Source of the DNA: Carboxylicivirga sp.
Lineage (GTDB): Bacteria > Bacteroidota > Bacteroidia > Bacteroidales > Marinilabiliaceae
Reading direction: 5' to 3'
NCBI GenBank assembly: GCA_025210475.1
Contig: JAOARW010000037.1
Span: 1 to 64,000, forward strand
Length of the DNA stretch: 64,000 nucleotides
Positions 47,482 to 56,348 of this stretch are shown piece by piece. Numbering within the stretch: position 1 is the first letter of the stretch; the number at the start of each line of letters is the position of its first letter. Position numbers and translations under genes: made by a program. Under the pieces are notes generated by a model. The model saw only the letters and a list, made by a program, of their open reading frames with translations. It ran no database searches and was not told the origin of the DNA.

Positions 47482-47538
47482 GTAAATATGTTTAAATCTT
47501 GATAAAGGATATTCTAATGGTTTGTGCCTGGTTTTTGC

Positions 47539-47806
47539 TTTGCCCCAATGGGCAAATAAGAACTTTTGAAAAAACACCTCTTGCCCAAACGGGCAAAGCA
47601 AGAAAAATGTAAATGACGGCGTTTGCCCGTTTGGGCAAAGCTCAAAAATTACAAAAGTTAACCTTTGCCCATACGGGCAAGCCTTTCCTGTGAAAAAAAC
47701 ACCCTTTGCCCGTTTGGGCAAAGCTTGTCCAGGCAAAAAGTGGCCTTTTGCCCAAATGGGCAAGGGGAGAAAATTACAAAAGTGGGGTTTTGCCCGTTTG
47801 GGCATC
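47539..47806. repeat. Phased array of seven TTTGCCC-N4-GGGCAAA palindromes
   Basis: Palindromes start at 47539, 47580, 47622, 47664, 47705, 47747 and 47789, so the spacing is 41 or 42 bp every time, four helical turns. The TGCCC and GGGCA cores are invariant; outermost arm bases vary in some copies. The central 4 bp vary (CAAT, AAAC, GTTT, ATAC, GTTT, AAAT, GTTT). The 23-24 bp spacers differ, except that two share AAAATTACAAAAGT. The array could be a cooperative protein-binding array, a recombination substrate or a REP-like cluster. Confidence 0.85.
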
Positions 47807-48318
47807 CATTGAACCGTTGAATAAAGGGGGATTTAGAATTCATCATGGCTTAGGATTTTGGCTTTTTCTAATTGTTCCAATCAATTTATTACTTTACAAT
47901 AACAAAATCAAATGTAATTTAAAGGTGTTTGCTCTATTTAATAATAGTTGATGGCCTGAGAACCCACAACTGCACAGGAAATGGACAAAAAAATATTGAA
48001 ATTATTTTTTTTTCATGATGCTTGTCTTGCTCAGGGGATGGGTATTTAGTTAGTTTATAGATGGTAGTTGATGGTAGTTGATGGTGGTTAGTGTAAGGTT
48101 AAATCAGCAATGGCTAAAGCAGATATTTATTCAATCGTGTAATATAATTCATTATTATTTCTGTGGAAGATATGTTGTATTTAACAAATAAGATTAATTT
48201 TGGGGATGTAATAAGGATGAAGCCCTTAAAGCCAGTTGGAGTGAAGTTAAGGAGGGGGATTTATATTGGGTGGTTAGGGCGCATTAAAGAGAACCAATAC
48301 CGACAAAAAAATATAAAA
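47807..48318. other. Gap without a recognised gene
   Basis: AT-rich sequence between the palindrome array and the next gene. The only structure seen is a short tandem repeat, ATGGTAGTTG at 48061-48070 and 48071-48080, followed by a third partial copy. The open frame from 48163 to 48318 is taken as untranslated leader. Confidence 0.4.
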
Positions 48319-49755
48319 ATGAGTGAAGAGAATAATTTAGTAGTTTTAAATAGAGGCGAGAAAAATGAAACACAATTACTTGCTGTAGAAAACGGTCTTT
48401 TAGGTTTTTTAGAACAACACGATTTACCAACTAATAATATATTTGCCCCTGTACCAGAAAGGGCAACAGTATTTAAAAATATTGAAGATGTTATAGATAA
48501 AATCGAAATTCCAAACCGAGAAGACTCTGTTTACATATCTAAATTTGTTGCTGCTATTGCGACTGGACTCTTTGACGCAGGATTGAATTATTTATGGGAT
48601 GAGACAATCTTACAAATAAGGAAGAGAGTTATTCAATATGATTTAGAATATTTCTACGATAATGCTGTTACGGGGGAAAAGAGAAAAAAACTCGAAACAG
48701 AAGATGATATTGTAAAACTTGATGATTATGACCTTATTAAAGGTGCTAAAGAAATCGGTTTAATATCAAATTTAGGGTTTAAACACCTTGAATATATTAA
48801 TTACATGCGGAATTGGGCTAGTGCAGCTCATCCTAATCAGAATGAACTAACTGGTTTACAATTGGTAGGTTGGTTAGAAACTTGTATAAAGGAGGTTATT
48901 TCTTTACCTATTTCTAACATAGCTGTCCGAATAAAGCAATTATTGACAGGTGTAAGACTTAATGAAATTTCAGAAAAAGACGCAGAGGAAATTTCAGTTT
49001 TCTTCACGAACTTGACAACTGAACAAGCGAACAATCTTGCGTCGGGATTCTGGGGTATCTATACGAACTCTTCAACAGAACAAAAATCAAGACAAAATAT
49101 TATTCTATTACTACCAGAATTGTGGGGACATGTTTCAGAAGACACTAAGGATGGTTTGGGTATTAAATATGGTAATTTCGTTGCAAATAATTATTTAGAA
49201 GAAAAGAAACTAGCAAGAGAATATCTTAGAATAGTAAATGCAGAAAGTTACATTCCAGACGATTTAAGAGGTGTTGAGATTGAGAGCGCAATAAATGATT
49301 TACTCGTAGCACACAGGGGTGGTAATAATTTTTACAGTGAACCATCATTTGCAAGACAACTTATTAGGATTGTGGGCGAATCTCCAAAAGTTCCGAAACA
49401 AATAAATAAGCAATATGTATATGCTCTAATTGAAGTGTTTATGACAAATGCCAATGGTATAGCTTGGAATGCTGAACCAACATATATTAAGCTAATTCAA
49501 AATTTTGACGAGACACAAGCAACGATTGCAATGCTTTCATTTACAACAACTGAAATTTCAAGTAAGCTTCAATTCCACTTATGTAGAAAGAAATTCCTTT
49601 CGATTGTTGAATTCGCAAAGAAACGTATTACAAAACCTGTGATATTAGAATTGGCAGAAAAGATTCAGGATTTCCCAGAAAGCAATTTAGAAAATCTAAT
49701 GAAAGATAAACGAATACAGACAATTCTAGAAAGTATCAAAGTGCTTTGGAAATAA
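48319..49755 (+). CDS. Orphan protein with possible HEPN-like motif
   Basis: A 478-residue cytosolic protein that I do not recognise. The start ATG at 48319 (MSEENNLVVLNRGEKNE) is more credible than the upstream frame opening at 48163. HLEYINYMRNWASAAHPN near residue 164 resembles an R-x6-H motif of HEPN ribonuclease or abortive-infection proteins. The C-terminal half is helical and repeat-like. It stands alone among dispersed repeats and is more AT-rich than its neighbours, both signs of acquisition. A defence role is only a possibility. Confidence 0.55.
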   Translation: MSEENNLVVLNRGEKNETQLLAVENGLLGFLEQHDLPTNNIFAPVPERATVFKNIEDVIDKIEIPNREDSVYISKFVAAIATGLFDAGLNYLWDETILQIRKRVIQYDLEYFYDNAVTGEKRKKLETEDDIVKLDDYDLIKGAKEIGLISNLGFKHLEYINYMRNWASAAHPNQNELTGLQLVGWLETCIKEVISLPISNIAVRIKQLLTGVRLNEISEKDAEEISVFFTNLTTEQANNLASGFWGIYTNSSTEQKSRQNIILLLPELWGHVSEDTKDGLGIKYGNFVANNYLEEKKLAREYLRIVNAESYIPDDLRGVEIESAINDLLVAHRGGNNFYSEPSFARQLIRIVGESPKVPKQINKQYVYALIEVFMTNANGIAWNAEPTYIKLIQNFDETQATIAMLSFTTTEISSKLQFHLCRKKFLSIVEFAKKRITKPVILELAEKIQDFPESNLENLMKDKRIQTILESIKVLWK

Positions 49756-49871
49756 ATAACGAAGGCCTAACAATGGCTTATAAAGCATAGCTGAGCTCGG
49801 CTCGTTTTGGGCGAGGAGATTTCCGCTCAATAGTCAGTCCTGCTGGACAGACAATCATCACCGCGAATCCC

Positions 49872-49995
49872 CTCCGCTGGCACGGAAATAAAGCAACAAT
49901 AAAACTGTTGCTGAGCGAAGTCTTCGACTTTGTTCTGTCGAAAAGGTAGTAAGTAAGCTAACGGGATTTATAACCATTAAAAAATCCAGATGGTG
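49872..49995 (+). repeat. REP-associated direct repeat, left copy
   Basis: Starts with CTCCGCTGGCACGGA and continues through ACTGTTGCTGAGCGAAGTC to a TCCAGATGGTG end. A second copy lies at 50582-50721, so the pair flanks the small membrane-protein gene. This copy lacks the inner part of the REP head. The gap from 49756 to here shows a GCCTAAC box but no gene. Confidence 0.65.
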
Positions 49996-50085
49996 TCTGC
50001 CTGATTAATCATACGAAGTCAATGGCTTGACCTATAAAAAATTAATAATTAGATATGATTATCACCGAAAATAAGTAATCAGATA

Positions 50086-50622
50086 ATGAAAGAGATACTG
50101 TTAAGGAAAAGAGGATTAGGTAACTCGCTGAGCAAACCATTTGGAATAATGATTGGAGTATTAGGTTTAGGTTTGATTATTCGTGGAGTCAATGTTTATG
50201 GATGGATTTTAGCAATTATATTTATTCTAGTAGGTGTTGTTTATGCTTTTGGTAAGGAGATGACAGAAATAAATTTAAATAACAACACAATCAATAGTTA
50301 CTCTCAGCTTTTCCTATTCAAATTTGGAAATAAGAAAGAATTACCTAAAACAGAATACATTTTAGTAAGAGATTTAAACTCAAGTGCCAATTACAGTTCC
50401 TTAAGTAATGTAGACTCTCAATATGAAATATCATTAGTTACAAAACAACAAAAGAAATTGATAATAGCATATCGAGATAGAAAAACTAATGCAATTTCTC
50501 TAATTAGAGGTTTAGAAAATAAAATGGATGTGCAGGTTAGAGACAAAACGAAAGAAAAGATACTTAAAACAAATTGTCGGTCCTCCGCTGGCGCGGATTT
50601 GCAATCCGTGCCAATCAAGTAA
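50086..50622 (+). CDS. Small membrane protein with repeat-derived C-terminus
   Basis: A 178-residue protein of unknown function with two TM helices (about 20-36 and 40-56) and a soluble beta-rich domain (about 65-150), recalling small PH-like membrane proteins. The last 13 codons (SSAGADLQSVPIK) and the stop are encoded by a REP-like repeat (from 50581), so the original C-terminus has been replaced. The gene is bracketed by direct copies of that repeat. Confidence 0.6.
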   Translation: MKEILLRKRGLGNSLSKPFGIMIGVLGLGLIIRGVNVYGWILAIIFILVGVVYAFGKEMTEINLNNNTINSYSQLFLFKFGNKKELPKTEYILVRDLNSSANYSSLSNVDSQYEISLVTKQQKKLIIAYRDRKTNAISLIRGLENKMDVQVRDKTKEKILKTNCRSSAGADLQSVPIK

Positions 50623-50721
50623 CAATAAAACTGTTGCTGAGCGAAGTCTTCGACTTTGATCTGTTGAAAAGGTAATTGATAAGCTATCGGGATTTATAAC
50701 CATTAAGATATCCAGACGGTG
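50582..50721 (+). repeat. REP-associated direct repeat, right copy
   Basis: CCTCCGCTGGCGCGGATTTG at the left end, then the same ACTGTTGCTGAGCGAAGTC block and TCCAGACGGTG end as the copy at 49872. It overlaps the 3' end of the preceding gene. Confidence 0.68.
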
Positions 50722-50900
50722 ACTATTTTGTCGGCAAGACAGGGAGTAAACCACAAAAAAAATGAACTACAAATACCACCAATTAACGCAAATTGTTCTG
50801 CACAGCGGAACTAAAAATTAGTGTAATTTGTCAAATTTGTGGTTAAAAATAAAATTGTCCTCTTAGTATTTTTAAAAGCGAATTCCCTGGTTGGTAAGAC

Positions 50901-50985
50901 TCCGCTGGCGCGGATTTGTAATCCGTGCCAATTATTTTTTCAGTTTGCTAAAGCACAGATTGCAAATCTGCGCTAGCAAGGGGAG
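50901..50985. repeat. REPIN-like pair of inverted REP heads
   Basis: CTCCGCTGGCGCGGATT (50901-50917) and its inverse, AATCTGCGCTAGCAAGGGGAG (50965-50985), face each other. Each REP also contains its own small palindrome (GGATTTGTAATCC; AGATTGCAAATCT). This head-to-head form is typical of REPINs. A further single copy in the reverse direction is at 51701. Confidence 0.65.
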
Positions 50986-51016
50986 TTCCATCCCGCCAAG
51001 CGGGATGAGTTATGAC
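50983..51016 (+). repeat. Hairpin leader repeat, copy 1
   Basis: GAGTTCCATCCCGCC, then its inverse GGCGGGAT-type arm, GAGTTATGAC. The same 34-bp unit occurs at 57542-57575, again just before an exported-protein gene. Confidence 0.6.
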
Positions 51017-51039
51017 GATTGAAAGTAAATTATAAACAG

Positions 51040-51654
51040 ATGAAGCATAAAATAAATAAGACTTTTTTCCTTTTAATTACGCTTCTATTTTTTCTTTGGG
51101 GTTGCCAAAAGGAAGAAATGGAAATCAATAACAGGCCTTTGCTAAAAGAAAGGTTCAATGGAAAATACGAGCTAATCAGTTCTAATTCAAAACAAGCTGT
51201 TGACTTAAACAATGATGGGATAGAATCAACCAATCTCCTTGATGAAAACTCAGTGATTTTATTCTCAGAAATCACAATAAGAATACCTTACGAAGATGAG
51301 CTTTTCTTAAAAGAAAATGAATTTGTATTCTCCGAATTATGGCCCATGGAGAATGAACATCGATTGAAGGAGAAGAAAATTCTAACAGTATATAAAAAAC
51401 GAGTCTATAGCGTTAACTATGACCTCTATGGTAATGTGCAAATTGGTAAGTTTAATGAAGATTTAACTTCAGCTGAAAAATTCCGATTAGATATTAATGA
51501 TGATGGAAAAAATACCTTGGTTCAGCTGAAATCATTAAACCTATTGGAAGATGAAATAATTAGGGTAATTGTCGTAAGAAAGTTATTTACTAAAAACGGT
51601 TGGGTTACAACCGAAATCGAATCACTATATAAAAGATACTCACCTGTAACATAG
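51040..51654 (+). CDS. Orphan lipoprotein
   Basis: A 204-residue lipoprotein with signal and lipobox FLWGC (Cys21), then a beta-rich body with no recognised domain; ERFNGKYELISSNSKQAVDLNNDGIES recalls lipocalin-like envelope proteins. A DxNxDG-type stretch (DLNNDGIES) could bind calcium. The ATG at 51040 is preferred to a TTG at 51019, which would place the signal peptide off the N-terminus. It lies in the repeat-rich region with no partner genes. Confidence 0.62.
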   Translation: MKHKINKTFFLLITLLFFLWGCQKEEMEINNRPLLKERFNGKYELISSNSKQAVDLNNDGIESTNLLDENSVILFSEITIRIPYEDELFLKENEFVFSELWPMENEHRLKEKKILTVYKKRVYSVNYDLYGNVQIGKFNEDLTSAEKFRLDINDDGKNTLVQLKSLNLLEDEIIRVIVVRKLFTKNGWVTTEIESLYKRYSPVT

Positions 51655-51700
51655 GTAAAACAGTTCATGTGCATATTGCATTATAGCCTTTGGTTTTCCA

Positions 51701-51732
51701 GAGCACGGATTATAAATCTACGCTAGCAAGGG
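51701..51732 (-). repeat. Single REP-like copy, reverse orientation
   Basis: GAGCACGGATTATAAATCTACGC... resembles the reverse complement of the REP head at 50901. The rest of 51655-52044 holds this copy, short hairpins (GTCCTGACAGGAC) and the 95-bp repeat copy C; no gene is seen. Confidence 0.55.
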
Positions 51733-51870
51733 CATTGTGCAAAAAAGTCCTGACAGGACGAAGTATAATAGCATAGTCGGATAGGGCTATGAGTAAGATA
51801 CTGCAGATGATTATGGGCTGTAAGTCCGATACGTATTGATTTGATTCGCCATACTGGCAAAGAATTACAA

Positions 51871-51970
51871 CTCTATAATTCCCTTAAAAGTGGATGCAAA
51901 TAGTGTTGATATACAATATGGAAGTCAGCACCATTCTGGTCTCCCTTATTAAGGGAGACTTAGAGGGTAG
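51871..51970 (+). repeat. 95-bp dispersed repeat, copy C (degenerate)
   Basis: Aligns along its length with copies A, B and D but has several substitutions (CCCTTAAAAGTGGATG in place of CCCTAAATAGGGGATG). The CTCCCTT-ATT-AAGGGAG hairpin is retained. Confidence 0.7.
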
Positions 51971-52044
51971 AAATTTTTAATATACTTACAGAGTTAGATT
52001 TAATATTGGCTTGTTGGTAAGCAAGCCAAACAGAAAGAAGCTAT

Positions 52045-53316
52045 ATGAGAAAACTAATAATTGGATTTCTTTGGCTAATATCAGCAAGTGTGTATTGCCA
52101 AATTGATTTTGTTGATTTAAGCTATAACAAAAACAGGTTTAAATCTTTATTGCAGGAATCGGAAAAAGAAAATAAATTAATCTTTATATACTTTACATCA
52201 AAAGGGTGTGGCCCCTGTAAGTCTTTTGAGAAGAAAGTATTTACCGATACTACGGTCATTAATCTGTTTGTTAATAACTTTATTAATGCAAAAGTAAATT
52301 GGGAAAATAAACAACCATTCTTAAATAAAAAGTACTTGATTAATGGCTTTCCTCAATTTGTATTCGTCGATCACAAAGGAAAGGTTGTTCACCATATGCG
52401 TTATTACATGGAGAAGGAGGAATTTCTTCAGGTAGGAGAACAAGCCTTAAGTGAAAATGACAATTTTATAGCCTGGAAGAGTCAAATTGAGAATGATAAC
52501 TATAGTTATGAAGTGGTGAGCAAGTACCTTAGAGCAATCGAGCGACCAAGAAGTTTTATGGACAGCGATTTTAAATGTGAATCACAAAACATATTAGACA
52601 AATACTTTGCAACACAAGATCGGTCAACATGGATTGAAGCATGCAATTGGCTACTGATTAAAAATTTTGTAGCTAATCCTCATTCGGAACAATTTGAATA
52701 TTTGATAAGTCAATATGAGCAATTTACAGATCGATACGGTAAAATAGAAATTGATCAGTATATTTTTAATGTGTGGTCTGCTTATACTTCTGGATGTACT
52801 ACTTGTTCCGATAGATTTAAGCTGGCAAATGAGGAGATATTAAAAATTGATTTTCCTCCCATAAGGGCTGTTTGGGAAAGAAAACCTGCTATGGAAATCT
52901 ATGACGAAATTTATAAGGAGCAACGCAAGACTAAGGAAGAATGTAATCATTCAAAACTAGACTCTTTAAGGCTTGAATTCTATCGAAAAATAAATAAACC
53001 TTTAAAAGAGCATTATTATTTGTATTCAGCTTACCAAATAAATGATTGGACTCGTAATGTATACCAATATGCAAAAGAGAATGATGATAAGGCGGTTTTA
53101 ATAGACTGCTGTGTTTGGATGGAGAAACTTTCTGAAATTACCCGGTATTTCGAAGTTTTTGATACCTATTCTCATATTCTGTCGGCCTTAGGGGAAAATG
53201 ATAAGGCACTTGAAATGCAAAAATGTGCATTAGTATTTGCACAGCGATCTAAAGAATCTGATAGGATAATTCAAAGAATTAATAAAAGAATCAATGTTTT
53301 GCAGGAACATGAGTAG
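52045..53316 (+). CDS. Secreted thioredoxin-fold protein with helical C-terminus
   Basis: A 423-residue exported protein with a signal peptide (about 1-18). A thioredoxin-like domain (about 25-140) carries the redox motif TSKGCGPCKSFEKKVF and the cis-Pro segment NGFPQFVFVD. The ~270-residue C-terminal part is helical and TPR-like, with a further CxxC (GCTTCSD). Such proteins reduce or isomerise disulfides of envelope proteins. It sits between copies C and D of the 95-bp repeat, and no operon partners are seen. Confidence 0.8.
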   Translation: MRKLIIGFLWLISASVYCQIDFVDLSYNKNRFKSLLQESEKENKLIFIYFTSKGCGPCKSFEKKVFTDTTVINLFVNNFINAKVNWENKQPFLNKKYLINGFPQFVFVDHKGKVVHHMRYYMEKEEFLQVGEQALSENDNFIAWKSQIENDNYSYEVVSKYLRAIERPRSFMDSDFKCESQNILDKYFATQDRSTWIEACNWLLIKNFVANPHSEQFEYLISQYEQFTDRYGKIEIDQYIFNVWSAYTSGCTTCSDRFKLANEEILKIDFPPIRAVWERKPAMEIYDEIYKEQRKTKEECNHSKLDSLRLEFYRKINKPLKEHYYLYSAYQINDWTRNVYQYAKENDDKAVLIDCCVWMEKLSEITRYFEVFDTYSHILSALGENDKALEMQKCALVFAQRSKESDRIIQRINKRINVLQEHE

Positions 53317-53349
53317 GTAATATGATGAAAATCGTTGAACTCAATGCCT

Positions 53350-53450
53350 CTTATAATCCCTAAATAGGGGATGTAAATACTATTGATTTGTAACATGTAA
53401 TTCAGCACCATTCTGGTCTCCCTTATGAAGGGAGATTTAGAGGGTAAATA
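53350..53450 (+). repeat. 95-bp dispersed repeat, copy D
   Basis: Starts near TTATAATCCCTAAATAGGGG and ends GAGATTTAGAGGGTAAATAA. It contains CTCCCTT-ATG-AAGGGAG. It is very close to copy B. Confidence 0.78.
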
Positions 53451-53510
53451 ATATGCAAAGGCCACGAAATTTGTATATGATCTAATATCACTCTTTCAAA
53501 TACAGATATA

Positions 53511-53546
53511 AAAAAAGGATAATTGATCAACAATTATCCTTTTTTT
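53511..53546 (-). terminator. Terminator of the tRNA operon
   Basis: Stem AAAAAAGGATAATTG with CAATTATCCTTTTTTT and a 5-nt loop. On the minus strand it follows tRNA-Thr and ends in a T-run. Confidence 0.85.
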
Positions 53547-53547
53547 G

Positions 53548-53619
53548 AGCCAATGACGAGATTTGAACTCGTGACCTCTTCCTTACCAAGGAAGCGCTCT
53601 ACCCCTGAGCTACATCGGC
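53548..53619 (-). tRNA. tRNA-Thr (GGT)
   Basis: A 72-nt cloverleaf on the minus strand: acceptor GCCGATG/CATTGGC (one G-T pair), D-arm GCTCAGGGGTAGAGC, anticodon stem CTTCC/GGAAG with loop TTGGTAA (anticodon GGT), and T-arm GAGTTCAAATC. The CCA end is not encoded. Confidence 0.95.
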
Positions 53620-53680
53620 AAAATTAAAATTGAATTGACCGCAGAAGTACATTCCAATTTTAATTTACTATTAAACCCTG

Positions 53681-53753
<73 letters not shown>

Positions 53754-54010
53754 ATTGCCTGTTCGTTTAACAGGTGGCCGTTTTTCTCAACAGCGGTGCA
53801 AAAGTAAAACTTTTTTGATACATCGCAAATCCCTTTTAATATTTTTTTGCGGAAGAAATTTAACATTATGGTTTTTTGCAGGTGCTTTTTAATGCACGCT
53901 AGAATGGTGTATTGTTCATATTTCATTTAAATAGAGGCAAAACAAGCAGGGTGGGAACATTTATTCACCCTTTCGGAACAAATACACGAAATTCGATTCT
54001 TTTGCCTTTG

Positions 54011-54018
54011 TAATTTTG
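54011..54018 (+). promoter_or_regulatory. -7 promoter element of the glycosidase operon
   Basis: TAATTTTG matches TAnnTTTG and lies 26 nt before the ATG. No convincing -33 box is seen. Confidence 0.45.
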
Positions 54019-54043
54019 GTGAATCAAAAACTGAAATAAGAAA

Positions 54044-56305
54044 ATGCACAAATTATTTACTTTCCTGATATTTTTATTGGCCCTTGCATGTCAATCGCCA
54101 CAAAAGGTAGAACAGTATTCAATCATACCATTACCACAATCGATCAATTATGGTGATGGATTTTTAGAGCTTGAGTCAACACTCAGTCTGCAATGCGATC
54201 AACCAGACGGTTTAGAACTGAAAGAACTTTTTAATGAAATGGGGAAATCGCACAGTATAAGGCTCGGTGGGGCATCCGATGCAACACCAATGTTATTGGT
54301 ACATCGGCCTGAGCTCAAAGAAGAAAGCTATCGACTTAATATTGGTAAAGAAAAAATCACCATTGAAAGTAGTTCGAAAGCCGGTTGGATATATGGTTTT
54401 CAAAGCTTCTTACATTGTTTGCCCCTCGATAATAAAGCTAAGGTATTGGTTCGATGTGGTACCATTGATGATGAACCGCGTTTCTCATATCGTGGCATGC
54501 ACCTTGATGTTTCACGTCACTTTTTTATGAGCGATGAAGTAAAGTCATTTGTCGATCAGATGGTGCATTACAAATTGAATAAATTACACCTTCACCTGAC
54601 CGATGATCAGGGATGGCGACTGGAAATTGAGCAATACCCTTTGTTGACAGAGAAAGGAGCATGGCGAACGCATAATTCGCAGGATAGTTTATGCATCAAA
54701 CGTTCGGCAGAAGATAAAACCTTTTTAATTCCTGAAGATCGCTACCGGCAAATTGAAGGGGTGAAAAAATACGGAGGCTATTACACCAAAGACGATATGC
54801 GCGACATCATTAATTATTGTGCTGCCCGCAATATCGAAGTAATTCCTGAGATTGATATCCCGGGCCATTTTAAGGCAGCTATTGACAACTACTCATTTCT
54901 TTCCTGTTCAGAAAAGGCGGGCTGGGGTTCACATTTTTCTTACCCCGCGTGTTTGGGTAAGGCTACCACATATGAGTTTATCGAAAACATAATGAGTGAA
55001 GTTGCCGAATTATTTCCGTCAAAATATATTCACATTGGAGGTGATGAAGTCAACAAGGATGAGTGGAAAAAATGCGAACGTTGCCAGAAGGCTATTAAAA
55101 AGAATGGTTTAAAAGATGAGCACGAACTGCAGTCCCACTTTAATCATCACATTGAGGCCTTTATAAATAAAAAAGGAAAGCAATTAATTGGCTGGGACGA
55201 AATTGTAGAAGGCGGATTATCCAATTCTTCAACGGTTATGTGGTGGCGCAATTGGGCTCCTAATACCATTCGCGAAGCCACAAAAAATGGTAACAAGGTG
55301 ATTATGACACCTGATTTTGAATACTATTTCGACTTTCCGTATTCGGCTACACCAACAAGCAAAGTGTACAATTTCGAACCTGTGCCAGATGATTTTACCG
55401 CCGATATGGCTGATAAAGTATGGGGTGTTCAGGCTAACATCTGGACCGAACGCATTCCGAATATGAACCGGGTGTATTACCAGGCATTGCCACGCATGCT
55501 GGCATTGGCCGAAAGTGGTTGGACAAATAAATCGCTGAAGGATTACAAGTCATTTGAAAACCGACTAAACAAGCAGTATGCTTACTTTGAGAACGAAGGT
55601 TTGTTTTATCATTTACCTGCTTTGAGTGGATTTGATAAAACGAAAGTCTTTATCGATGAAGCTGTTTTTGAGATTAATATACCCGATGATGAGATGACGG
55701 TTTATTACACATTGGATGGATCAGCACCAACACCTGCGTCAAGCAAATATTCAGGAAGCATCGCATTAAAAGAATCGGCCAAAATATGTTTTCGCGCTTA
55801 TAAAAACGATGTGTTTAGTAAGATTTATGAAGCCGAATTTGAAAAGCAACTGATGGCTGATCCAATTGAAGTGAGTGTATTACCTGGTCTTGTACGCAAG
55901 TATTTCAAAGGCCGCTATTGGAAATGTTCAGATGTGAAAATTGATCAAAAGCCGGATGCTCATTCAGTTGTTACTGATTTTGGTTTGGGCGAATACAAAG
56001 GTCAGGAGAACTATGCCTTGATATTTGAAGGATACTACAAGGCCGAAACCGATGGAATTTATACCTTCTATACCAATTCTGATGATGGCGATCAGCTATT
56101 TATTCATGATCGCTTGGTGGTTAATAACGACCCAAGTCATGGGCCACGTGTTCGCCAGGGTGCCATTGCGCTTAAAGCGGGTTTGCATCCTATTCGTTTA
56201 ATCTACAGTCAAATTGGAGGCGGTGCAATACAGGAAGTTTTTGTGGCAACTCCTGCAAAAGAAGAACAACAGATTCAAGCAGATGAGCTCTTTTATAAAA
56301 ATTAA
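54044..56305 (+). CDS. GH20 beta-N-acetylhexosaminidase lipoprotein with PA14 domain
   Basis: Removes terminal GlcNAc or GalNAc from glycans at the cell surface or periplasm. The 753-residue lipoprotein has lipobox LALAC (Cys16), a GH20b domain (about 25-145) and a GH20 barrel (about 148-500). Catalytic Asp334-Glu335 lie in HIGGDEVNKDE, and HLTDDQGWR and IPEIDIPGH are present. A chitobiase-C-like segment (YYTLDGSAPTPASSKY) and a PA14 carbohydrate-binding domain (about 640-745) follow. It heads a three-gene glycan operon. Confidence 0.94.
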   Translation: MHKLFTFLIFLLALACQSPQKVEQYSIIPLPQSINYGDGFLELESTLSLQCDQPDGLELKELFNEMGKSHSIRLGGASDATPMLLVHRPELKEESYRLNIGKEKITIESSSKAGWIYGFQSFLHCLPLDNKAKVLVRCGTIDDEPRFSYRGMHLDVSRHFFMSDEVKSFVDQMVHYKLNKLHLHLTDDQGWRLEIEQYPLLTEKGAWRTHNSQDSLCIKRSAEDKTFLIPEDRYRQIEGVKKYGGYYTKDDMRDIINYCAARNIEVIPEIDIPGHFKAAIDNYSFLSCSEKAGWGSHFSYPACLGKATTYEFIENIMSEVAELFPSKYIHIGGDEVNKDEWKKCERCQKAIKKNGLKDEHELQSHFNHHIEAFINKKGKQLIGWDEIVEGGLSNSSTVMWWRNWAPNTIREATKNGNKVIMTPDFEYYFDFPYSATPTSKVYNFEPVPDDFTADMADKVWGVQANIWTERIPNMNRVYYQALPRMLALAESGWTNKSLKDYKSFENRLNKQYAYFENEGLFYHLPALSGFDKTKVFIDEAVFEINIPDDEMTVYYTLDGSAPTPASSKYSGSIALKESAKICFRAYKNDVFSKIYEAEFEKQLMADPIEVSVLPGLVRKYFKGRYWKCSDVKIDQKPDAHSVVTDFGLGEYKGQENYALIFEGYYKAETDGIYTFYTNSDDGDQLFIHDRLVVNNDPSHGPRVRQGAIALKAGLHPIRLIYSQIGGGAIQEVFVATPAKEEQQIQADELFYKN

Positions 56306-56348
56306 AAATGAGTGATTTGTAATGACAAATGAAAGTAAATTAGAGTAT

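Noticed and set aside
47482-47805. N-terminal extension of the DUF6261 protein
   Set aside because: The extension is the translated palindrome array; 41-bp steps break the peptide period, and the ATG at 47481 gives a normal family start.
47539-47806. CRISPR array
   Set aside because: Repeats are only about 18 bp and palindromic with variable centres, two spacers share sequence, and no cas gene is near. Treated as a phased palindrome array instead.
49767-49850. Integron attC site after the orphan gene
   Set aside because: A GCCTAAC box is present but no GTTRRRY partner is found at a suitable distance.
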